Position numbers and translations under genes: made by a program | In this document: one piece after another, positions 13,001 to 26,045 of the stretch | How the letters are laid out: each line of letters begins with the position of its first letter | Numbering within the stretch: the stretch's first letter is position 1 | Notes under the pieces: generated by a model | What the model was told of the DNA's origin: nothing | Seen by the model: the letters and a program-made list of their open reading frames with translations, nothing else | Database searches by the model: none | Source: Neurospora tetraspora | Taxonomy: Eukaryota > Ascomycota > Sordariomycetes > Sordariales > Sordariaceae | Direction of reading: 5' to 3' | NCBI RefSeq assembly: GCF_033439725.1 | Contig: NW_026944389.1 | Location: forward strand, 248,001 to 312,000 | DNA length: 64,000 bases

Positions 13001-16000
13001 TACGTACCTTACACGCCTCCTTCGCTGATTCATCCTCAGACCAGGACTCTAACCGGTTCTTCCAGGAGACTGCTCGCTGATATTTCAGCATCCTGAACGT
13101 GGCCCATTCCGCCCGTTTGGATAGACCGGCCATCCACGAGTCCTACAGACAATTACCGGGTTTTTGTCGCTGAATTGGTTGCTTGCCAGCAATGCCTTGT
13201 CACCATCCGGCATGGTCGGCCGAGTCCGTTGTCAGATGCGCCTCCGCATTGCGAGCCGCCATCGGACATCCTGGAATTACACCCCTGTGCCGCTTCTTTC
13301 AGGCCAGTTGGGGCAAGATGCGGCGTGGCAGCTCAAATCGCTGAATGCCATGTGCGTACGGCAAATCGACTGGCCTTTCAACCCCATCAACGGGCCACAT
13401 CAGGACGGCGGAAACGCGCCCCCGTTAACCGGTTGCCGATCCTCGAGTCAGCCAAAGCCATGTTATGACGATTAGGGCTTCCGCCACAGCTTCACCTCAA
13501 ACCGAGTTTTGACTGTCAGGGCTCGCATGCCGACTGGATCGACGTTTATAGGCAGTTAATCGTGGAGACCAGGCTTGAAACACATCAACGGCCGTACCCA
13601 ACCCCCAATCCCGGACTTATCGAGTACCTCGCAATGCCAAGTCCACCAATGCAGGCGCGTACGCAGGCGCAGGCGCCCTCTTCTTATTAAACACATGTCG
13701 ATTTCCGATAGAGCGTCCATCTGCGTGCGGTGCGCCTCATCAGTTCTTGAAACACCATCTTGTATTCCTTGGGTCAGCTACCAAGCTTCCTCACCCATCT
13801 ATCATCAACACGCGGCTCCCGTGTATCTGACAAGTTGCCGGCTCTTCCAATCAAGCGGTTGTGCCACTGTGGTCATTGTCATCGACTCTGCTGATGATCG
13901 TTAATGGAGCCTTCGGACCATGCCCTTGGCACTCTGTTCCCATGTTCCTGGGACAAAGTTACGCTCCGTCGAGCCGCGCAGCACGCCTCCAGTGCCCGGT
14001 GTGGAATTATGCGTAGACACTGCTCCGAGTTCTTCGCAGTAGCTGCCGTACCTCGAAAATGCACTAACTACTGTCATCTCAACCTGCACCTAGCCGCAAG
14101 CCCACTTCATCTCCTTTCCCCCCTCGATCCTGCAGTAATGCGAGCACTATAAAGGGTGTATGAGCTGCTGCTTACGAACTCTTACGTCCGTATGACACAG
14201 CTCAGCGGGAACCGCAGCGCCTCGGTGTCACCTTGATCCAGTGTCAAATTGGGGCAACAAAGTCTTGCCATGCTCTCTCCTCCCCCAAGACAGTGCCGCT
14301 TAGTATCTGTTTCTCTCAACATCAATCGAAAGGTTTGATGGAATCCAGGAAGCGGACATTCGCCCCGATCGTCAGCCTATACACGCCACCAACATGGAAG
14401 GTCTCGTCAGGCTTCTCGACGACAACACTGCGAACATTGATATCGGCAATATCACGGGATTAGACAATAGCATCTTGATCAACTTCTTCAACGTGCTGCT
14501 CGTCAAACACAGGGCCAAAACCTTATGCCGCTTTCCAACACCCTTCACCATGCCACGGCGGGTGCCTCGAACGCTAAATCTCAGACATTATTCCGTTGTG
14601 TGAGCGATACCGGATCTTATTCCTTGTGCCTGCATGGTCTCATTACAAGGAATGATCGGTTCGATCACGTTTCTGCTGGAGGGCCAAGGCCTCCTGGTAT
14701 GGTGTTGTTTCTCTGAGTCAAGGGCCGTTCCAGAATCACCAGATACGGTGGGGTGGGGTGGGTAGCGGGAGGGCGCATCACGCTCAAACGGAGCGACAAG
14801 AAAGCAGCAGTGCGTGGGAAACGGTATTGCTACGTTACCACTTTGATTGGCCGTCCGATCCGTCTTGTTTCGACCGTCAGTGTGTCTCAGCACACATTTC
14901 TTGGTTCCGCTGATGGCAGGATCCAGCGGCTCGATCATAGCCGGTTTCTGAAGACAAAAAACGGAGGACGAAGCGGCCAGGGCACTGTCAACCGCCGAGA
15001 TGAACCCCTAGCCAAAACTCTACGACTCAACCATAACCAAAGCACCGGGAGACTCCACAAATTTGAAGCATGATCATGCTCGTCCCCGCGTGTCTCCTCG
15101 TTCAGACGCAGATATCCGGGTTGAATCTCCCCGGACCAAGCAAAAGTTTTGGCCAGCCGACGAGATACATGACATGATGCAAACGCGCTCTATCGGGAGG
15201 TCCCCCCATGACTCGCAGTATCGGTACATGCTATGCGGCAGGGAGTACCAGCAAAACCTGGGAGGACCACGCTCGGTTAGGTGATCCTCCCCATGAGCCC
15301 TTGTCGGGAGAGAAGTGAATAACAAATGCGGAGTTAAATCGCGCCGGTAGCAGTGGGCAACCGCTGTAACGTTTTACGGGCCCAGCATGGGAGCTATACG
15401 ATCGCGTAGTGTTGCTTTCTACCTCAACGACCGGGATATCACGGGTCTCATGCTCATCTTGGCAGCTGGGATGATGGGTAAACAGAAGTCACGCTCTGAA
15501 CACTGAGCAGTCACGACCATGAACTGTTTCCGACGACTGTGGATGGACACCGGATCGTTGACAAGGGCAAATGCGTGGGGTCTCGCTGTAGATCTCATAC
15601 AGACGGAAGGCATGCGGCAGCTCTCATGGGGAAGGACAGCCTGCTTATTCAACAGATCAAAACGGCACGGTGCTTGCGGCTTCTACACTACGCCCACTGG
15701 TTCAAGCGGTCAGAACAGGGAGGGCGAACGGACATTAACACGTGGATTCTCAGTCCGACGTTCGCACAGTTCCAAAACGGGCCATGACTGGGAGATGAGT
15801 GCAACTCCATCGACTTTGGCCACCCCAAACACGGGCCCGAGACCGCCTCCTCTTACTCTTGTGCACCTTTGTGGGTGTGGCCATTCACATCTCCTTCTGT
15901 GCATAGTTATTTGGTGCACAAGAGCACTTCGGTGCCGAAGATCCTTTGCGATTGGCAAAATCTGCCCGGCTGGAGCTGCACTTTCTCATGGATTGGCGAG

Positions 16001-19000
16001 ATGGCAAGCTGAGAGAAGATAATGCCTCTCACAATGGAGACTGCCTGCCGCAAAGCATGTTCCCTCCACGGCCCTTCGGCCCAGCAGGGCCTTCACCCGC
16101 CATCTATCGCTCGGTGGCTTGGCTTGCACAGGGAACCCATTCTGAGGGCATTTTCTCGCAAAACATCGGTGAGTCCCTTCTGGGATTTCCCCAAGCATCC
16201 CAAACGGGATCTTTGCACGATGTTACAAGAGCGCTTTGGGCCCATGATTTTGCCGCTATTGGGCCGTGTCGCCCTTTGGGACTGCCTCTTTGGTGCAGAG
16301 GCGCCCTGTTTGCTGCAGCCGCCTCCGGAGATCATCCGGCTCTTCTCTCCCTCTCCATTCTCGTCTCGTGCGTGCGAGAGTGCGGAACGACTTGATGGGG
16401 TATCCCTGCCACCGATTGTTGAGCTGTGTTAGTGTTTCCTTTTCACTGCGGTTAGCACTTGCCTATACGGATACCGACGAGAGATTGACAAAGGAGGTGA
16501 GGGAGGTTCAGCGCTGACGGACCTGACAGAAGGCGGTAGCGGTAATCTCAGGGCTTGGTGCTAAGGCACTCGTTGCTTTTTCTGCTCAAGGGTAGGAGGT
16601 GTTCACTCGGAGCCCCCTTTTTGGTGGTCCTTCGCTCACCCCCGGGGGTGCTAAGCTGATGGAAACAGAAGGAGACGCAAGAAATGGCCCAGCACGCTCG
16701 GATCTGGCTGGGGTTAGATGCATTGATCGCCGACCAGGAACGAGGTGCCCTGGTTGCTACCTGGCATTATGGTGCCCCAAACCATATCGAGCAATACGAT
16801 TCCTGCGGTTTCCGATCCTAGCGTCCGCCCATCTACCCAAGAGCTGGCTCGCGCTGGCTCGCTCGGACTGGCTGTCCACTGGCTGAGAGAGCTGGCAGCC
16901 ATTCGCGAACCGTGGTGCCCGAACTTCACGTCAGTCGGGGACATGTGGAGCCTCTAGTGCCTCCTTTGATCCCCGGCGCCGGCACTGGTGATCTCGTTGG
17001 CGGGGCTTGGCGCATCGGCACCCTGCCACCCTGGACCAGTTGGGAATCGCAACGCGACGTCAACCAACAAGACCGCGCAGCTGTCGTCACCGCTGTCCGG
17101 CCAAGCCGTCGACCATCGCAATGGAGCATCAGCATTGGAGCATGCCGCAACATCCGATCCAAGCGATAACGTGGGGTCTGTCACTTTGCTGCGCGATCGG
17201 TCTCTTTTGGGGCTTCACGCCAAAACCGCTGAATCGAGGCAAACCGCCGTGACGTGCCCTAAACCGCGCAATGTCAACACACAGCGATGATGCGCACCTC
17301 GTCTGGTTCCCCATGGGGGCGGATGTGAATGTTTGAGATGACGATGTCGCCAAAACGCCAAACCTTAACCCAACTTCAGCAAACATGTCCACGTACCTGA
17401 GGTACTCGCTGACCATTGCCGCCAGAGAACCAGAGGCTCGGACAAGCGACAATGCAACCCCCGGTTGTCATCAAATGCATCGACTGCATCTTGAAATCAA
17501 CGAACCCTCTGCGATGCAGGCAATAGCTTCCCGGTCACCAACACCCTGGCCAGTCCGGGCACTTGGAATTGCTTTTGCCGCCTAGGCCTTCAATAACCAC
17601 TTCCACCGCCAAGCCTTCGAATATTTGAGGCGCATTTTCATGCGCTCTCTTCGGTTGCGTCGGCGACGCTAGCGATCTCGTCCAATCCTCATGCAAGCAC
17701 TGCCAGAGAGAAGAAAGGGTTGGGGCTTCGCCTTGCATATGTCACGTCACGGCAAGATGGCTCACTCTTGACATTTGGATAGATCTCTCGGGTTCTGTCA
17801 TTCCGTCACTCTGTCGCAAGCCACACCATTTACGTGCCGTCTGGTGGGTATGTTGAACAATCATTTTGTCGGCTAAGTTCACTGTGCATCAGCATGGGAT
17901 ACTACTATCATGGGGTGGATGTGGATATCACCAAGGTGCAGAGCAGAGAGTCCCTCACTGACGTCCATCCGTACAGGCTTCCCACGCGTCTTTCAGCTCA
18001 ACAACGCCCCTTTGCATCCTGATCTCCAAAGGCCTACAAGGGAAACACCGTATATCGACCAAAGAAATACCCCACATACCACCGATTTCCACATTGTATC
18101 CGGGATAAAAAAACCAAAAAAAAAAAAAGACCCCGACACCACGTTCGGCCGAGGCTCCATCTTGGCAGATCACACTTGTAGATCTCGCTTGGCAATGGGG
18201 TCCCCTTGCCCTGCCCTGGAAGCCGGCTGGCCGGTTCGACCTCGGTCAGGGATGGTAACCAATCTCTTTCGGGGTTTTTAACCCAACTACACGATATTAC
18301 ACCACCTAGTGTATATGGGACCGCATGAATCGATAGTTGGATGCCAAGAAATCTGATGTTGATCACGATACCATGGGGATTATCGATGCTTGCCTGCCGC
18401 TGAAGGGGTGAGAGGCATGGAGATGACATGGTTGTTGTCTTCCATGCAATTACTCGCCCAAGGATTCGAACTTCGCCATAATTCCTCCTCCCGTTACCCT
18501 GATGAGTGATGGGAGGGTGGGGATTTGATGATCGCGCCAATAACACCTTTCCAGACAGGCGCTGCACGCGTACGCATTGCATGCCCTCCTGCCAACCCAC
18601 CAGAATGGATGGGGACCACAGACAGGTTTGAGAGGGGTTAGGTTACAGGTACGGGGAACCTTCACTCGCCTACCCGTGTCTCTCCTTAGAAGGATGTGCG
18701 GGAGGGTTGTCACTGTCACTCTCGTCACTCACATCCACATCCACATTTCCCATCTTGTCAAATTTGCCAACCCCATCTTCATGTTCTGGCCAATCTCTTG
18801 AGCCCTTGGTAAGCTGCGGGTCACGGTAGATGGCGCTAGCTCAGTCTAGCTACCTTGGCCTTGTTATTTGCAGGCATTGCAGGCTTGCTGGGTGGTCATC
18901 AAGCATTCTCACTGGACAGATCGAGGGTCCAGTTGCTCGGATTAGACCCTCTTGAGCATTGTAACGTTGACGAGGGTGTGTGGGAAATTCTCCGGGAAGG

Positions 19001-22000
19001 GATATTTTACATGGGAAGTGGTTCCCCGGTGTGGTCCAAGTGGACCGGGTGAGGAGCCACCGAGGGCCGGGGGAGATTGAGGAAGCGAATGGACTCAAGT
19101 GGGTCAATGGTGCGTAACTCCTCCTAAGGAGGTGGTAGGGTGCAAGAGCCAAGGGGGGGCATGGGCTTCAGGTTGGGACAGGGAGGGAACTTGAGAAGAT
19201 CCTACTGTCTCAAGGTCAGTCCCAGCGGAGGGGGTAAGACAAACAGGGCGGATACACAGGCGGAATGTCCCGCCTTACAGGCAAGACAAACAACGCTGCA
19301 ACGAGGGGATCTGAGCCTGGGATCCGGAGCATGGGATACTGGACCTTTGGTATCAATTTCCTGCCGGCACTGCAGTGGTAGTTGAATGCCGATTCAGGTC
19401 CCGGGTCTCAGTTTCGGTGAGGTGGGTACGGGTTCTCTTGATGGATGGGACTCATCGGCTTTCAAGAACTTCTCCGGACCATCGCATTGCAGCGGTCCAG
19501 TGAACCCCTCGACGCGAGTTGTCGGACGATGGACTGATTGCCATGTTGCGCAGAATGTGCATTCTGGTTAGGAAATGTTGGGCTTATCGAGGAGCCAGAA
19601 CCGGAAAGCGAGGTGAGCAAAGGTGGTGTTGAAGGGCTCGTTGGCACCGGTCAACCTTCAAGGAAGACAGCTCCGGCTGCCCTCATTTGCCAGCATGCCT
19701 GGCTCACTTCTCATCTTCTCTTACCTTTTGCCAGGGCATTTGGGCGCTAGGTGCGGCAACCATTTGACCAAGCTGTGATCAAGTCCCAACCGGGAACTCT
19801 TGAACGCCATCGGATCTGGGGCTGGCACTTGGAAGTCACAAGCGTCACAGCAGCAGACAAGAAAAGGGATCAAGAGAAATAGGCTCCAAAATGTTCATTC
19901 CGACCACTGCTGACCGGTCACACCGGTGAACGAGCCTCGACTCCGTGATGATGAAGTCGTCTTGATGGACGCACGACTCAAAGCGTGCGTCACGCTTCTG
20001 ATACCGTGGAAATCACCACGTGGAAAACGTTGTTGACGCTACAGTACCGCTTCTTCGATGTCTCGCTGTAGAGAATGCGATGCACGGGATCATCGATGAT
20101 GCTTCCTACTGATGGCAGACAGAGTGACAGCGAAACAAGGCGAATGGGAACCCACCGTTGTCGGGCCGCGGTCAGACATCCAAAGAACCAGGCGGATCGG
20201 GGTGATGATGTACAGTCGTTACGCGTCCCGATGATTCACCTCGCTGACAGCTGACAGGACAACGGGGCTGACGTTCACTGTCATCATTCACTGATCCAGT
20301 GATCCAATTTGATTTGCATACACCCAACACCGTCACGCATATCCGCCATTGCACACGCTACTCATCACGTAGAATCCAGTCAAGCATATTATGCAAATCC
20401 CTAAAAATCACGCAAGTGCGCAGTAGCTGATGGTTGCGAGATGCAGGCTAAAGCAGTATCAGCCCGTTCTAGCTGGTGCTGGGTTCCTCTAGTCAAGTCA
20501 TCAAGTGACCCATTGAGACCCAACCCGCATCTAGCATTTCTCCGGTGTGGTTTGGTGGCCCCGGTGCGCTGGTACGGTAGGTGCTATGCGGCCCAAATTC
20601 CGGGGAAGGTGAGGGGGGGTCCACTTCGCGAAGACTGGGGCCATGACCATACACCCCGTGGAGTGGACGATATCTGGATCCAGTCGGTGAACCACACGCC
20701 ATGGAGTGAAGAGATATCGGGGTTCTCTGGTTTACCGTCTACAAGGACCACAAGGCGTAGCGGACCCTGGCTTTCCAGCTTTTTCTAGCTTTCCCCAGGA
20801 GATCCCCAGTTGTGGACGAAGATCAGTGGGTCGGGTCGACGGATTCAGTGGGTTCTGGCGCCATTCTCAACTTTTTCAAGCTTCGTTAGCTTCAAGGTCA
20901 GTCAGCTTCAAGTCCAGTCAACAGAAGCTTCCCGGGAGCCCTCACTCACAACGTCATTCGCAGCGTACTCGACCCAACTGGAGTTCAACGCTTAAGTCTT
21001 CAACAAACATCAAGACAAAAAAACTCCGATGGTCACTAACCACAATCTTGACCGGTTTCTTTAGCTCGCTTCCAGCACCGGATGTCCAGTAGTCCAGGAC
21101 TGGCTCCCACCCGGAAATAAGCCTCGACAGGAATAGTCGGACTCGGAGTTGTTTTTTCTTCTTTTTCAGGTTCTTCAGCTCGTTAGCTCGAAGCCCAAAC
21201 TAAACGCATGTGGGTCAAGGGGCCTAAGGGGGTCCGGTCCCCAAAGGGGTCAAGAGATTCATTTTGGGCTTGCTCGCTAACTCGCGCTAACTCGCCTAAC
21301 CTTCCTATTTTGGTCTGTTTTTTTGTGGGGAGGACTCGGAAAACTCTTAATAGTGATTGGCTCACCTAGTTGTGTTTTACCGAGATTGGCCGGGGATTGC
21401 TGCTAGGGCAAATGGGGTTGGTCACTGGTGTCTGGTGTAAGTGGACTGCAGGGGCCATGGACTGGACCCTTTTGGCTTTTGCTGTTGGGTTTGGTTTTGG
21501 CTGGTTGACGCTGGCAAGCCGGGGAACAGAGGATCCTAGAGGAATTGTGAGCGAACCGGTGGATGGAGCGTGACGAGATCGGGGAGGGGAGGGGTTAGCG
21601 GGCCAATGGATGCTGAGGTAGAAATCGAAAGTAGAAGCTGGGGAAGTTACGGGGGGAGTCTGAGAATGTTATTACTGTAGGGGAGTTCGCGAGAAGAGAG
21701 GATGCTATTTTGGGTTTGTTGTCGTCAAATTTGCATCTGGATTTGGATTTGGGAGTAGCATTCAAATGGCCTAGGCCGGCCGTGGGTTGCAGAATTGCTT
21801 CAGTCATTGGGGTTGAGAGAGAGAACGACAGGAGATTGTTGAGGTGAACAAAAAAGGTGAGAAGAGTAACAGCCCGCGGCGGCAGTCAAGGTAGGTAAGT
21901 CCCTCGAAGGGGGTCGGTGTCAAACTTTATGTTGGTCATGCTGATAGTTGACCCAGATGAGTGAGTGATTGCTTCGCGGTGTATATGAATCAGATCTCAT

Positions 22001-22700
22001 ACCGATGGCGTAGCTGTGAGTGTCTTCAAAGTCTCGCATGCCGTCAGGGCTCCGTTCTTTGACCTGATCTAAGTTAGTCTCAACGTCTTTGAGGAAGCTG
22101 GGTCGGGTATCTTTTCTCAGCGGTTTCCGACAAAGGCCACTTTGTGATTGGAACACGTTCATGGGAAATCCTGTCTCGTTCACTCAGAATCTCAACCAGG
22201 ACAAGTGCCTGCCTGAGGTGCAGAGACAGTTCCGGAACACTGGACCCCGCCCGATTCCAGGTAGCGACCGGTCTCGCGGATGGAATCATCACTTTTATCT
22301 TTCGGACTCCCAGTCGTCTTGTCTACCTCTTCGACGAGTACGACCCCGGACTGGACAGGAATCAGGATGGGCAGGTGTGGGCTCCGCGGGCTTGGGTGCT
22401 CCTGGCTGGCTGTATGGGGAAGCCATTGTGAAGGAGTGTCAAAGTGTTGCTTGTGGTGTGAAACTACCTCTAGGTAGATATAGAGGGGAGATGGTTTGGA
22501 ATCAGGACTGGAAGCAAAAGCCAAAGCGATGAGGTGTTGAGAAGGTAGAACTGGAACTGGAACTGGAACTGTTGATCTTCAAACACCGGATGCTGCATGT
22601 GATGCTAATAAGCATATGGGTTGGTCGGGTTTAACTTCCTTTCATCCCATCACTGGAAACTCCGGGTAAATCGTCTCACGTCCAAGGCAAATCAGCTTCT
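7028..22700. other. About 15.7 kb without a recognisable gene upstream of medA
   Basis: Many open frames occur on both strands, a consequence of GC-rich sequence, but none has a domain, a convincing start, or spliced continuity. The longest, 10354-11193 minus (279 codons), is Arg/Pro/Ser-rich and overlaps other frames. The stretch nearest medA (7028 to perhaps 8 kb) is probably promoter and 5' leader. Simple features are a hairpin at 8218-8242, short GGCCGCTGCCCCT repeats near 12585-12615 and a (CTGGAA)n run near 22550-22570. Long non-coding transcripts cannot be excluded. Confidence 0.5.
8218..8242. repeat. Perfect AT-rich hairpin, 11-bp stem and 3-base loop
   Basis: CATTAAAAAAG and its exact reverse complement are separated by TTG. 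No function is assigned. Confidence 0.7.
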
Positions 22701-22729
22701 GTCCGTCCGATGTTTGAAATCAGATCACC

Positions 22730-23462
22730 ACAACCGCCACCGTCCAAACTCCGCTTGTCCAGACAGCACTTCATGTTGTGCTCCTTGATTCCTTTGATCC
22801 ATGTCACGTAGGATGACACGTCGCCAACGCCTTGGTGAGCCTCAACATTGCGGCAAAGAAGTCTTTCGTGGCATACCCCTCCATTCGTCTGCTGGGTCAC
22901 AGAGTTACCGGTCTGGGTCTGTCTACCACAGAATACCGCATTGCGGCCATCAAGATGCCCGAAGACCTTGCAAGTCTGGAACGATACATCGGTATCGGCA
23001 ACTTCTTGAAGAAGTTTGTACCCTGGTTCGCTCAGAAAGTCGGTCCCCTTGAGGACCGCAAGACCGCCTTGATCGCAGAGAAAAAGAAAGAAGGCCGCAT
23101 GCCCGAGAACAAAAGTCAGCCAGTCAGGCAGCGATTCACTCGCACAGTGACTTTCACACCAACCGAGTCTTAAAAGCAGGCTTTCGAGATCCTGCAAGAG
23201 CAACTCTGCAAGGAGTCTGTCATCTTTCATCATCACCCAAGTCGGACCAAGATCGACGCCTCAGAGATGCTTGGTTTCGGTCTTGTCATCTTCCACATCG
23301 AAGGTAATAAATGGGACGGCAAGTCTAACTTGATCAGCAAGATCCAGCCGATCATGTTCTTCAACAAACGGCTGTCAAAAGCTGAAAAGAACTACTGGCC
23401 CACGGTGGGAGATCAAATTGAAGAGGGCAAACTCGTATGCGGACGAGACGGAGACAAATGAG
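22730..23462 (+). pseudogene. Decayed Ty3/gypsy-type pol fragment (reverse transcriptase end to RNase H)
   Basis: The plus strand encodes, across in-frame stops, a run typical of the end of a gypsy reverse transcriptase and start of RNase H. The order is an LLGHRVTGLGLS segment (the usual LGH.VS..GI), then YRIAAIKMPEDLASLERYIG and NFLKKFVPWFAQKVGPL (the K...FLG..NYYR.FI.....PL block). Next come AFEILQEQL, KIDASEMLGFGLV (the DAS..G.G motif) and PIMFFNKRLSKAEKNYWPT (S..L...E.NY). Stops occur near 22812 and at 23171. No catalytic YxDD, integrase or LTR was found nearby, so this is a fragment. The best open piece is 22832-23173. Confidence 0.75.
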
Positions 23463-24746
23463 ATGGCAGAAAACCAAGTCCGAACTGGAGCTTGGGGCTG
23501 AGAGGCCGCCTCTCCCTACACGCCCACCCGCCGTCCCGGCCACCACCACCCATACCGTCAGCCTGGTCCGTTTCCCCTCCGGCCCCCGACCCGTCATGAG
23601 CACCGGCGGCCCCCGTGTCCCAGATGTACTCTGAACTTGGTGGATGTTGCCGAGCAGGTCAACCAATTCTCGGTGAATAACGCCATCGCCTCGCTGCCCT
23701 TCACCTACTGTAAGATTTTTTCCTGTCCCTATCCCATGTAGACATGTTTGTGTTTTGTTGTGTCATTGTTGACTGGTGATGTTTTAGACGAGGACGTCAA
23801 CGCGTGCCTGGCCTGCCGCAGTCGGTTCCTGGAGTTTGGATTTCCACCCCACGCTACCTAACTTACAACAACTGTCCAACAAGCTCTACGAGACCTTGGT
23901 CTGTGTTGCCCTGCCCTGCCTTCTGGGGACTCCACGGTCCGGAGTGCATTTTCTCAAGTCCCAAGGTATATTTATTCCGGACTACGCTACATCACTCCGG
24001 CCTCCTGGATTCTTCCCCCGGTGACCCACTTTCATGATCAACTTCGTAAGTTTCACTCACATTAGAGGTACCTACTCCAGTTGACGAAGCAAAGATATCT
24101 AACCCCGACCTCTGTTTAGTTATCCACACAGCACGCTCGGTTTACGCATGCCCATTGCAATTCAGCACAGTAGACGTGTGAATAGGGGTTTCGCCGGATG
24201 GTCGTCTTGCGGGCCGTGTTCGAGTCGCCTTTTCCTTGAAGACTGTTGCGCCATGAGCAGCGTGGAGATGCTGGACTGGATATAATGGAGCGGTATGTCG
24301 AGGGGCCCAGGGCGGTGGCAGGATGGAGTCCTAGCAAGCGTACCTAGCATTTTACTTGTGCTTTTTGGGTTGCCTGTCAGTAAGGAACTTGAGTGAACTT
24401 TGTTCACGATGTGATGGGATGTGATGGGTGCGGGTTAAGTCAGGGTAAAGGGGGATTGTACCTCTAGGGAGAGTGGATTGGATGAGGTTCATGGGCGGTT
24501 GAAGTCCATGTCGTCAATGGGACGTTACGGCAGGGTAGGTAGGTATTTGAACGCAGCCATAACAAGTTGCTGAGTCGGGCGAGATATTGGGGCACTCATT
24601 GTTCAGTTCACTCTGTCATGAGGGATGAGGGCAAGACCAGTGGGATAATATCGAAGGCAATTCCCTCCTTTCGTGATGCTTAAAACACTTCAAAGCCAAA
24701 ATACCTACCAAACCAGAAGCCAAACAAGTCCACCCTTTCCTTCCAC
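23463..24746. other. Intergenic, no supportable gene
   Basis: A possible spliced pair of short exons (about 23600-23705 and 23788-23862) encodes a Cys-containing stretch joined by a good GTAAGA donor and a TTTTAG acceptor, but it has no start codon and no recognised family. The rest is plain sequence. Confidence 0.3.
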
Positions 24747-26045
24747 TTAGACCAGCTCACCCGCCGCCGCCAACGCCTCCCGTCTGCTAGTGCTCTGAGG
24801 ATCAAGATACGGCCTCTCACCAAGCCCAACCGCCCTGTTACCGAAGCGCTCGCCAAATCCATCATAGTCGAAGGTAGCAGTGTGGAAGACGCTCCTGTTA
24901 TCCCAGATCGCTGTTTTGTTCATCCATTAGCTTCCTTTCTCAAGTTCCTTTCTCCCCTTCTCCGCCACAGGATTTTGCCAGACTCACCGATATCATTCTC
25001 CCCCTGCCACCTAAACCTAACCTGCAAATCATGATTCCTCTGCAACACCTCCAAAAACCACTCCAACAACCTCTCACTTTCCTCCTTCGTAACCCCATTA
25101 ACATGCTTCACATGACCTCCCACGGGAAACACACTTTTCCACCCGGTAACCGGGTTCGTCCTGACAACCGGATGCACAGCCTTGAGTTCCGACCCAACAT
25201 TCTCCGGCGCGCCACGCGGCCTTTCATAAATCTTGAACCCATTCCTCTCCGCCGCCTTGTTAAATCCCGGCTGCTGGAAAGTAGCCGTCAACCCCTCCAG
25301 AAACTTCTGGTACGGCTCCGAGATTCTATCATAAATCTCATACCCCGAAGCCCAAAGGGTGTCGCCGCCCGTCTTCGGCAGCTGGACTAGTCTGAGACTA
25401 GTATAGTCGGCGGGCACAGGCTCGAAGGCAATGTCGGAGTGCCATTGGGCGGTGTACTGCTTTTTGGTGGACAGTTCCTCGGACTTGTTGTCGTCGTCGC
25501 GGTAAAACTGCCGGTTTTGGATGGAGCTGATGGTGGAGATCTCCGGGTCGTTGCCGCCTAGTTCGCGCTCCGAGTTGAGGATCGGGTGGATGTGCAGGCC
25601 TGAGGTCGGAGGGCGGCCGGTTAGGGCGCCGAGGCGGAGGATGAGTTGTTTTTGGAGGTCGTTGGTTAGGGAGTGCTGGGCGCGGAAGAAGACGACGCCG
25701 CGGCGGGAGACTGGGGTGGTATGGAGGTTAGTGGACGTGCGTAGGGAGGAAGAGGGGGCCGGGAGGAAGTGAAGGGAAGGGAGACGAACTGGTAATAGCG
25801 AGATCGCGGATGAGCTCATCAGCGTTGGGAGCATTGAGCCACTCGACGAGGTTGGCCTTGGGGAACTCGCGGCCGATGATGGGAGTCACGTCGAAGTGCT
25901 CATACTGATCGAGAACGCCGGAGAGCTTGAGAGGCTCAACGTGCTGAGCGTGCTGGGTAGGGGTAGCCTGCTGGTTGGCTTGGTTCTTGACGTTGATGGT
26001 GGTTTGGACGGCAGTCTGGACGGCCTCCACCGCGGAAGGAGCCAT
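24747..26045 (-). CDS. TauD/TfdA-family Fe(II)/2-oxoglutarate dioxygenase (taurine or sulfonate type)
   Basis: Three exons join in phase: 25790-26045, 24988-25710 and 24747-24910 (minus), 380 residues. The first donor is a less common GTTCGT. The metal-binding facial triad is visible: H176-x-D178 in AQWHSDIAF and H336 in IWDNRSVFHTATFDY. The 2-oxoglutarate-binding Arg lies in the following ERFGNR block (R348/R352). SRRGVVFFRAQ near residue 88 is also typical. Family members (bacterial TauD, yeast Jlp1) oxidatively split sulfonates to release sulfite, or act on related carboxylates; the substrate here is not visible. There is no secretion signal, so it is probably cytosolic. The next gene, divergent across about 2 kb, is an ACS-family permease that could import the substrate. 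Confidence 0.9.

Noticed and set aside
23804-24037. 78-codon frame after the retroelement remnant
   Set aside because: Different frame from the better spliced reading, no family resemblance.
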